DNA from: Sebastes aleutianus | Lineage: Eukaryota; Chordata; Actinopteri; Perciformes; Sebastidae | Direction: 5' to 3' | DNA: 64,000 nt | Assembly (NCBI GenBank): GCA_916700875.1 | Contig: CAKAKS010000066.1 | Span: 34,470,490-34,534,489, forward strand | Shown: in pieces, positions 62,001 to 64,000 of the stretch | Numbering within the stretch: the first letter of the stretch is position 1 | Layout: each line of letters starts with the position of its first letter | The notes under the pieces: generated by a model | Told to the model about the DNA's origin: nothing | Seen by the model: the letters and a program-made list of their open reading frames with translations, nothing else | Database searches by the model: none | Translations under genes and position numbers: made by a program

Positions 62001-63374
62001 GGGGGTTAAACTCTGTGAAATCACAGTTGAGTTCGACCAAAGCACACTTGGTGATTGTTGGAAAGAGTAACGGTGACGGTTTGAATGAAGTGTTTTACGA
62101 TGCTCCGCTACGTACAGCTGATCTCAACATAAACAAAAATACACGTGGATGATGGCCCACGCTGCACGGAGAGGGGGGGAGGTCTTCGCTCTCCGAGTGC
62201 CATTCTAGTTGACTCTAAATGTCCTGTAGGTGTGAATTTGAGCGTGAATGATTGTCTGTCTCTATGTGTCAGCCCTGTGATAGTCTGGCAACCTGTCCAG
62301 GGTGTACCTTCGCCTAATGTCAGCTGGACAGCTCCAGCCCCCCAGCGACCCTGAATGGGATAAGCGGTTACAGAAAATGGATGGATGGTTCACTTACGTT
62401 TTAAACTGAGCAGATGAAAGGAACAGGAGGTTGTGCCTTCAAATGTGTGTTTCCTGTGTGTGTAGATCAGTGATGCTGTGTATAGCCTGGTGCAGGGGCA
62501 GTGCCAGGCCCAGTATGAGGCAGTGTTGCAGAAGTGTGAAGCGGCGTGCTCTTCTCTGGAAGCCTCCATACGAACAGACATGGACCAGATCATCACCTCC
62601 AAGGAGCACGTCACCAACAAGATCAGAGGTAAGCAGGAGAGTGAGCATCTTTACCTAATGAAATCATTTCCACACCTTTTTTCTTTTGTCCCTGTTTTCA
62701 TTCCTTTTTTTAGCCCGTCTGTGATGGTCTGACTCATTAAATTATTCTTCTCCTGCTAAATGAAATGTGTGGAGTCTGGAGTGTGCCACCAGAGTGATTG
62801 TAGACTAATTCTAGGCTCTGATTGGCCTGCTGTTATGTACTGGCAGGAGTTGTATAAGTGATCAGAACAGCTCCTGTTGCTGCTCAGTCTGTTGGACTCG
62901 CTGTAATCATTAGGGTGGTAAAAGCAGGTTCAGTTTTAGAGCTAGAGTGAAGGTATAGATATTATATGAAACTAGAAAGCATAATGAATCCATCGGTACC
63001 AACCATGTCTTACTAGTTTATCGGGAAGGCTAAACAACACTCTAAATTTTGGTGAGGAAAAACTGGCATCGCGATTTCCAAAGTGGTCCCTTGACCTCTG
63101 ACCTCCAGATAGTCTTTGTCTGAAACTATGACCATACATGTTTACCTCCATCTCCCCTCTCTCGTGTTCCTCATTCCCCCCCACAGAGGTGGTTCTCCCA
63201 AAGTCTGAGAAGCTGCTGAAGGTGAGCATCGAGCCCTACATCAGCTCCATCCTGGAAGCCCTGATGGAGCCGACCAGCCGAGGTTTCTCTGAGGTCCGCG
63301 ACGTCTTCTTCAGAGAGCTGGTGGACATGAGCAAGAACACCCTCAATGAGGGCACCAAGGAGACCGTGGCACAG
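30286..63374 (+). CDS. niban2: niban2 (FAM129B/MINERVA, Niban-like protein 2), 5' part, 9 coding exons
   Basis: Niban-family PH-domain protein. Human NIBAN2 sits at membranes and cell junctions and is linked to MAPK and Wnt signalling and apoptosis resistance. Exons 30286-30340, 48825-48955, 50004-50132, 50231-50336, 50853-51020, 57776-57891, 61341-61445, 62466-62628 and 63187-63374 join in frame to 1161 nt or 387 codons, roughly the N-terminal half. It begins MGDVISSHLDEAKREIIT (human MGDVLSTHLDDARRQHIA). MGxxxS fits an N-myristoylation consensus (inference). A PH-like region spans roughly residues 65-195, with KKWRNRF, CPTQFPLILWHPYAHHYYFC and QDCVRH. Later landmarks are YGTWEM, QILSNLVME, IRTDMDQIITSKEH and ILEALMEPTSRGFSEVRDVF. 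These match NIBAN2 better than NIBAN1 (human NIBAN1 starts MGGSASS). Intron 1 is 18.5 kb. The gene continues beyond the right edge. Confidence 0.95.
31107..31545 (+). mobile_element. hAT-type element fragment (TAGGGATGCACCG terminus)
   Basis: Left terminus TAGGGATGCACCGAGCCC followed by the GATACCGAGTACCGATCC motif common to this class. The right side reaches CCCATGATACCGATACC near 31540 but lacks the terminal CATCCCTA. Non-autonomous or truncated. Intron 1 of niban2. Confidence 0.6.
32341..32364. repeat. C homopolymer tract
   Basis: 24-bp C run with one interrupting A. Assembly length may be unreliable. Confidence 0.9.
32470..32643. mobile_element. family B fragment (one end)
   Basis: Shares GTTTCAGACAGAGGGTGAGT, CATGTAAACATGTTCTAGTA and AAATACAAGTATGAACCTGA with the full copies and ends CATGATACGTCCCCT-TTAA. 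Confidence 0.7.
32644..34130. other. niban2 intron 1, unassigned
   Basis: Contains the CA microsatellite at 33138. Otherwise unique-looking sequence with no exon of either gene. Confidence 0.4.
33138..33180. repeat. (CA)n microsatellite
   Basis: 43 bp of uninterrupted CA repeat. Confidence 0.95.
34131..34631. mobile_element. family B TTAA-type miniature element, full copy
   Basis: TTAA at 34131 and 34628 with inverted termini AGGTCCCATATCATACTC and ATAATGGGACCT. About 500 bp, inverted relative to 24382 (GTTGCTAGGCAACAGTTTGG precedes GTCCATTTG-type sequence). No ORF. Confidence 0.85.
35303..35943. mobile_element. family A element, reference full-length copy (641 bp)
   Basis: TTAA at 35303 and 35940. 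Imperfect inverted termini AGCTTCAGTAGGCAGAA and TTCTATCCACTGCAGCT (complement AGCTGCAGTGGATAGAA). It has all family blocks once only, so it is the best template for the family. Intron 1 of niban2. Confidence 0.85.
35944..36030 (+). repeat. 86-bp sequence shared with 49786-49872
   Basis: CTGACAACTGCTTTAATTCA, ATAAATTCAACAGTGTAATC and TTGCTATTATCAACAAG recur with few changes at 49786. Both copies touch the end of a family A or E element. Confidence 0.75.
36031..37069. other. niban2 intron 1, unassigned
   Basis: No gene and no repeat that I can name. Confidence 0.4.
37070..37800. repeat. dispersed fish repeat (CTCAAGTAAAAG type), interrupted
   Basis: AAGGTACTTTACTTGAGTAT, TTTTTACTCCACTATATTTA and a matching stretch near 37640 (CTGTACTCAAGTCAGATGAC) resemble a very common teleost interspersed repeat. 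The middle (37200-37600) looks partly unrelated. Class unknown. Confidence 0.5.
37801..39017. other. niban2 intron 1, unassigned
   Basis: Short open frames only, none with family features. No repeat that I can name. Confidence 0.4.
39018..39560 (+). mobile_element. hAT-type element, left end and interior
   Basis: Starts TAGGGATGTGGCGCTGAGGA, matching the TAGGGATG terminus of other hAT-type elements here. GC-rich interior with TCTCCGG repeats and CACCGTGTAACACCGG near the right. The terminal CATCCCTA is missing, so the copy is truncated. Confidence 0.5.
39568..39790. repeat. dispersed repeat (CTGTTCAGACCTGG type)
   Basis: CTGTTCAGACCTGGTATTAA, GTGATCCGATCACAAGTGGA and AGTACAGGTGTGAACGCA form a combination that I recognise from fish repeats. 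Ends not defined. Confidence 0.5.
39903..40610 (+). mobile_element. hAT-type element, 3'-truncated relative of 43347
   Basis: Starts TAGGGATGTCCATAATGAAC and shares ACGCTATCGGTTAAAACGGT, GGAGAAAAGCTGGTCCACCT, CCGACAAATAAACTGTACAC and TGGTGGAGACTTTTACTGGG with the intact copy. It stops after GAGGCACAAATCT and lacks the right terminus and target duplication. Confidence 0.75.
40611..43346. other. niban2 intron 1, unassigned
   Basis: A short CAGA run lies at about 40962-40980. The stretch 41600-42260 has compositionally mixed, GC-richer sequence that may be old element remnants, but no termini were found. No exon. Confidence 0.35.
43347..44178. mobile_element. non-autonomous hAT-type element with 8-bp target duplication (832 bp)
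   Basis: Termini TAGGAATGTTAATAATTAAC and TTTAGAAAAAATG-side TTAGCATCCCTA are inverted, flanked on both sides by GTAAGACA (43339-43346 and 44179-44186). 8-bp duplications are the hAT signature. No transposase ORF. The interior has ACACACAGCTGACAACCTGC in common with 39903. Confidence 0.88.
44187..44739. other. niban2 intron 1, unassigned
   Basis: AT-rich stretch without recognised features. Confidence 0.4.
44740..44930 (+). mobile_element. family C dispersed repeat, partial
   Basis: TTAAAGGGATAGTCTCTCAG, GAGGTACTCATCCATAGTCA, GGCGGTCGGCACGCCCCCAG and AATCAATGTACTGTTGTGGA match family C. It ends after CACCTAAAAGAAAGG. Confidence 0.65.
45235..45334 (+). repeat. family G dispersed repeat, left half (split by hAT)
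   Basis: GGTTGTCAAAGGTCAAGTTC through GGCCATAACTCAAGAATTCA and TATGCTAATTAT. The right half resumes at 47486 after the nested insertions. The last 8 bases, CTAATTAT, are the target duplication. Confidence 0.75.
45421..45478. repeat. 22-bp tandem repeat inside outer hAT
   Basis: Nearly three units of CTGATAGTGATCAATCAG / CTGATAGTGATCAAACAG. Confidence 0.8.
46499..46516. repeat. (AAT)n microsatellite
   Basis: Six AAT units inside the inner hAT element. Confidence 0.85.
46959..47183 (-). pseudogene. BED-type zinc finger exon of a hAT transposase (orphan)
   Basis: 74-codon open frame starting MDSDSPREQEVSKKTLQR. Residues about 21-62 form a BED finger: VWEYFKQRPSNPVLCKLC followed by HHHLTRRHPG, giving the C-x2-C and H-x4-5-H ligands. 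The frame ends at ACACCGCTGTAAGT, where GTAAGT would serve as a donor after Pro/Leu, suggesting a spliced first exon as in ZBED-like hAT genes. The catalytic RNase H-like exon is absent from this 1.3-kb element, so it cannot make transposase. It lies antisense inside niban2 intron 1. Confidence 0.75.
47486..47625 (+). repeat. family G dispersed repeat, right half
   Basis: CTAATTAT then GTCAATTCCACACAAATGCC, ATTTTGGACAGACATGGATG and GGCGGAGGTATAC, continuing the repeat interrupted at 45334 and matching 327-500 on the opposite strand. Confidence 0.75.
47985..48523 (-). mobile_element. family D hAT-related repeat
   Basis: Complement-oriented core: AATGAAATGGCTACTATGGG, AGGGACCCCAGTATGCAGAA, GCATGTGATTATCATAAAGT, GGGGAGACTCACAGGTACCC and GTCAAGGGACCCATTTGAAA. 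It ends at GGGTATCAGGGGGTTAA. Confidence 0.65.
48798..48824 (+). promoter_or_regulatory. TG-repeat splice acceptor of niban2 exon 2
   Basis: A run of TG dinucleotides ending TTTCAG directly precedes exon 2 and takes the place of a normal polypyrimidine tract. The only pure pyrimidine stretch is TTTC. TG-tract length in this position is known to alter exon inclusion in human CFTR. Confidence 0.55.
48825..48955 (+). CDS. niban2: niban2 coding exon 2
   Basis: Reads ARTREVMGEFGRLYEQQYAV and on to VRFDIEGGGGPQSQLLQRK (residues 19-62). The acceptor follows a TG dinucleotide run. Donor GTAACA. Confidence 0.95.
49308..49785. mobile_element. family E-related element, one end
   Basis: ACCGCGGTCGGGAGGCTGGA and GCAGGAAGAGTTGACACT match the copy at 2452 (near 3140). 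It ends GCGTAGCCACACGCGAGCAC, AAGTTACAAACAGTCTCT-TTAA. Left boundary uncertain. Intron 2 of niban2. Confidence 0.55.
49786..49872 (+). repeat. 86-bp sequence shared with 35944-36030
   Basis: TTGACAACTGCTTTAATTCA through ATTATCAACAAGGTGTTGTT. Here it is followed, not preceded, by the family A terminal fragment. Confidence 0.75.
49873..49913. mobile_element. family A terminal fragment
   Basis: ATATTTGCTCCATTTCTACC-CACTGCAGCT-TTAA, the terminal 35 bp or so of family A with nothing else of the element. Confidence 0.7.
50004..50132 (+). CDS. niban2: niban2 coding exon 3
   Basis: Reads IPLENKSIFSGSLFQYLEEN and on to YNINYYDSKA (residues 63-105), the first strands of the PH-like fold. Human has GNLFQHQEDSKKWRNRFSLV here. 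Confidence 0.96.
50231..50336 (+). CDS. niban2: niban2 coding exon 4
   Basis: Reads SHDRRLHPKGTINCAGYKVL then TSLEQYLDLISSSLP (to residue 140). It is separated from exon 3 by only 98 bp of intron. Donor GTGAGG. Confidence 0.95.
50853..51020 (+). CDS. niban2: niban2 coding exon 5
   Basis: Reads DVKAKVGSSPFLKCPTQFPL and on to WHAVLQDCVRHAND (residues 141-196), the closing part of the PH-like region. Donor GTGAGT. Confidence 0.96.
51137..51885. mobile_element. miniature element with TTA target duplication (PIF/Harbinger-like)
   Basis: Inverted termini AGCTGTGCATACACTGTGTG and complement of CAGTGTATGCCCAGCT, about 25 bp, flanked by TTA on both sides (51134-51136 and 51886-51888). TTA/TWA duplications typify PIF/Harbinger. 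749 bp, no ORF. Intron 5 of niban2. Confidence 0.7.
52210..52318. mobile_element. family E terminal fragment
   Basis: CGTAGCCACACGCGAGCGCG, CAATGATTTATACGTGTAAG and AGTTACAAACAGTCCCTTTT match the end of the copy at 49308. Confidence 0.65.
52689..53390 (+). mobile_element. hAT-type element carrying 28S rRNA gene sequence (702 bp)
   Basis: Termini TAGGGATGCACCGATACCAG and complement of CTGGTATTGGTATCGGTACA-TCCCTA are inverted. Subterminal GAGTACCGATACGAGTACTT and GCGAGTACGAGTACATGAGC also mirror each other. The flanking 8-mers AAATCATC and ACATTGTC match at 5 of 8, a decayed target duplication at best. The interior is 28S-like. No transposase. Intron 5 of niban2. Confidence 0.85.
52825..53262 (+). 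pseudogene. captured 28S rRNA fragment
   Basis: GTCTTGAATCACGGACCAAG then GAGTCTAACGCATGTGCGAG, GTGGGATCCCAGCCCCGCGG, GGAGGTGGAGCGTGAGCGCG and GACCCGAAAGATGGTGA are near-exact 28S rRNA core, running through an expansion-segment-containing part of the 5' third of the molecule. GCTCTAGGTCGGCTTGGAAA lies upstream. Small indels, substitutions and a doubled CACCGGGGCGGACTGTC unit show that it is not a functional rRNA gene. Sense is plus. Confidence 0.88.
53745..54095 (-). mobile_element. family D hAT-related repeat
   Basis: GCATGTGATTATCATACAGT, GGGGGAGACTCGTGGGTACC, AGATCAAGGGACCCCTTTGA and TGGAGCGTTATTTAGCCTCC match the family D core. Confidence 0.65.
54096..55149. other. niban2 intron 5, unassigned
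   Basis: No exon or recognisable repeat. Confidence 0.4.
55150..55445 (+). mobile_element. family D hAT-related repeat, partial
   Basis: GGGTTCTATGGCTACCCACG, TTTCTGCATACTGGGGTCCC and AGTAGCCATTTCATTGTCAT place it in family D. Confidence 0.6.
55964..56046. repeat. poly-C tract joined to (CA)n
   Basis: 29 C residues followed by about 27 CA units with one ACAT interruption. Hard to sequence, so the length is doubtful. Confidence 0.92.
56348..57409 (-). mobile_element. Tc1-type element, internally deleted (1062 bp)
   Basis: Inverted termini CCTTCACAATGATGTCCAAC and complement of GGGCATCATTGTGAAGG. They extend about 75 bp through ATGCATTTGTGGGATGAGCA and ATTATGTGGGTAGCGCCCAA and are flanked by TA on both sides. 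It contains the transposase remnant at 56575-57294. Intron 5 of niban2. Confidence 0.9.
56575..57294 (-). pseudogene. Tc1 transposase catalytic domain, disabled
   Basis: The remnant begins YSHKVTRKPAMTALHRQAHL. The N-terminal helix-turn-helix DNA-binding region is missing. NVMFSDESRF holds the first catalytic Asp and ILQDDNARPHRA the second. The third position reads DLNPIQHLWDQLGR, where Tc1 transposases usually have Glu (NPIEH): CAA for GAA. An in-frame TGA interrupts after GERYADC at about 57090-57088; the frame then resumes unchanged through GGGSVMVWGGIS. C-terminal SMRRRCQAVVAAYG is typical. Dead on three counts: truncation, nonsense codon and catalytic change. Confidence 0.88.
57514..57558. 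repeat. (GT)n(TA)n microsatellite
   Basis: GT then TA dinucleotide run with a second short TATATA block. Confidence 0.9.
57776..57891 (+). CDS. niban2: niban2 coding exon 6
   Basis: Reads LSEENKVQTPAFTDAVRLYR then QAQGHYGTWEMMCGVPSQ (to residue 235). The GTWEM motif is shared across Niban proteins. Donor GTAAGC. Confidence 0.95.
58073..58240. mobile_element. family B fragment (one end)
   Basis: TTAAAGAGGACCCATTATGC, GGGTTTCTACTAGAACATGT and TCTGTCTGAAACGCTCTGTT match one half of family B. Confidence 0.65.
58241..59570. other. niban2 intron 6, unassigned
   Basis: Only a small hAT fragment at 58719. The rest is AT-rich intronic sequence. Confidence 0.4.
58719..58800 (+). mobile_element. fragment of the 43347-type hAT element
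   Basis: CTAAGTTAGCGCTCCCGGAC, GGTGAACTGGGGACTCAGTT and ACACTGCAGCTGGTACACC match the inside of the hAT-type copies at 39903 and 43347, with no terminus. Confidence 0.6.
59571..60970. other. niban2 intron 6, possible unidentified element
   Basis: The motif CAGACCGGCAATACGTCATC (59719) resembles CAGACCAGCATCACGTCATC (60016) in direct orientation, followed by GTGGGTAATGTAGGTGCC near 60760. This looks like old repeat. The 173-codon minus-strand frame at 60375-60896 shows no domain, no conserved pattern and no splice context, so I do not call it a gene. Confidence 0.35.
60975..61200 (+). mobile_element. tRNA-like SINE
   Basis: ACATGGCTTTGAAACCGGAG and GGTCACCGGTTCAAGTCAGT, with GGTTCAAGTC as Pol III B box, followed by GAGGTGCCCTTGAGCAAGGT, a motif shared by many fish SINEs. 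Confidence 0.6.
61341..61445 (+). CDS. niban2: niban2 coding exon 7
   Basis: Reads ILSNLVMEGLLPELRELISP then RLKGKLHERQRNWML (residues 236-270), matching human ILSNLVMEELGPELKAELGP. Donor GTAAGA. Confidence 0.96.
61493..62392 (+). mobile_element. tRNA-derived SINE split by an insertion
   Basis: Left part 61493-61656: GCGGTGCAGTGGTTAGCACT (A box-like), CACAGGTTTGAATCCGGC (B box) and GTGTGGAGTTTGCATGTTCT. Right part 62205-62392: GTTGACTCTAAATGTCCTGT, TCTGTCTCTATGTGTCAGCC and a tail GAAAATGGATGGATGG. The two parts join to one known fish SINE arrangement. Intron 7 of niban2. Confidence 0.75.
61657..62204 (-). mobile_element. element inserted into the SINE
   Basis: The right end GAGGTCTTCGCTCTCCGAGT-GCC is a fish repeat terminus. 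The left end begins ACCTCCGCCAAGGCTGAAGG and appears to have lost about 17 bp of the matching terminus. A GTTGGTTTGTAGGTTT unit is tandemly repeated near 61710. No ORF with features. Confidence 0.55.
62466..62628 (+). CDS. niban2: niban2 coding exon 8
   Basis: Reads ISDAVYSLVQGQCQAQYEAV and on to IRTDMDQIITSKEHVTNKIR (residues 271-324), a helical segment almost identical to human around TDMDQIITSKEH. Donor GTAAGC. Confidence 0.96.
62915..63110 (+). mobile_element. family D hAT-related fragment
   Basis: GATATTATATGAAACTAGAA, AATCCATCGGTACCAACCAT and CCCTTGACCTCTGACCTCCA match family D. It lies just upstream of niban2 exon 9. Confidence 0.6.
63187..63374 (+). CDS. niban2: niban2 coding exon 9 (last in window)
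   Basis: Reads EVVLPKSEKLLKVSIEPYIS and on to NEGTKETVAQ (residues 325-387). Donor GTATGA. A family A miniature element begins only about 25 bp into the following intron. Confidence 0.95.
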
Positions 63375-63399
63375 GTATGAGAAGGTAGAGGAGGAGTTT

Positions 63400-63871
63400 G
63401 AAGTGGCAGTAGGCAGAATATCTTTGGCATCATTGGGCAAAAATTCCATATTAACCTTTCAGCATATTGTAATTCAATTAGACTTCTGCACCTCCTCATT
63501 GCTCTGTTTTCAGGCTTTAGGAGACTTTGGCCAATCACAGGTAATTTCAGAGAGAGAGAGCGTTCCTATTGGCTGTTCATTCAACAGAGGCAGCTGTCAA
63601 TCACTCGCAAACCTTAGATTAAATGGTCAAACTAGGCAGCGCTGGTCAAATATGAATGAATATTCTGTTACTGTAATGCAGCATAAAATGTTTTCAGAAT
63701 CATCTTGTAGTGTACTGTTAAGCTGTAAAATGAGAAAGTGTGCTCCGGCTGGTGGGCGGTGCTTGGTATTTCCTCAACTTGATCTCAACTTGGCAGCCAT
63801 GTCACAAACTTTCTCATTTTACAGCTAAACGGTATCATATTTTAGCTCCAACCTGCCTTCTTCAGCTTTAA
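63400..63871. mobile_element. family A element (fold-back subtype, partly deleted)
   Basis: Left GAAGTGGCAGTAGGCAGAAT, right CTTCTTCAGCT-TTAA. Includes CAAACTAGGCAGCGCTGGTC and GCTGTAAAATGAGAAAGTGT mirrored by ACTTTCTCATTTTACAGCTA. The rest of the second arm is deleted. It begins about 25 bp after the exon 9 donor. Confidence 0.75.
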
Positions 63872-64000
63872 GGATAAGCTCCTAGTGCGTGATGACAACA
63901 TGATTGATATGCAGGTCATCCGACCTTTTGAAGTGATTTGAAGTCTGTTACTATGAAATCAAAAACCATTCAATAGTTCAATATGGTTTGTGAAACAGAA
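63872..64000. other. niban2 intron 9, right edge
   Basis: No feature recognised before the window ends. Confidence 0.4.

Overview
This window is vertebrate nuclear DNA, almost certainly from a ray-finned (teleost) fish. The two protein-coding genes have long introns with GT-AG junctions, and the non-coding space is packed with teleost-style repeats: hAT-type elements, TTAA-flanked miniature elements, tRNA-like SINEs, LINE 3' tails and a Tc1 copy. I see no bacterial genes, CRISPR array, intact tRNA or rRNA gene, or viral genome.

Two divergent genes frame everything. On the minus strand (222-24221) are the first 11 coding exons (residues 1-321) of an stxbp1/Munc18-1-type Sec1/Munc18 protein; its 3' half lies beyond the left edge. 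On the plus strand (30286-63374) are the first nine coding exons (residues 1-387) of niban2 (FAM129B/MINERVA); its 3' half lies beyond the right edge. Every junction keeps the reading frame. The two start codons are about 6.1 kb apart, head to head, matching the neighbouring NIBAN2-STXBP1 pair on human chromosome 9q. The genes share no pathway: one is a syntaxin chaperone for vesicle fusion, the other a PH-domain membrane/junction protein. Teleosts carry duplicates of many such genes, and the sequence alone does not tell which paralogue this is.

Layout. 1-24 kb: stxbp1 exons 11 to 1, with introns holding TTAA-flanked family A, B and E elements, a hAT copy, SINEs, a LINE 3' end with a 26-bp minisatellite, and fold-back elements. 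24.2-30.3 kb: the intergenic space, with a candidate stxbp1 TATA/CCAAT pair, a family B element next to it, a 1.4-kb AT-rich tandem array joined to a LINE 3' tail, and the niban2 5' flank. 30.3-48.8 kb: the giant niban2 intron 1, with several hAT elements including a nested pair with intact target duplications. 48.8-64 kb: niban2 exons 2 to 9, with a hAT-type element carrying a piece of 28S rRNA gene, a PIF/Harbinger-like element, a defective Tc1 element, and a SINE split by another insertion.

The most rewarding observations are (1) a three-layer nest at 45.2-47.6 kb, a dispersed repeat split by a hAT that is split by a BED-finger hAT, with both 8-bp target duplications readable and an unfilled paralogous site at about 450; (2) the hAT-type element at 52.7-53.4 kb with about 430 bp of 28S rDNA inside it; and (3) tandem arrays that appear to have grown from LINE 3' ends. 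No novel protein system is visible. The novelty here is in mobile-element architecture. Repeat family names A to G are labels used only in this annotation.
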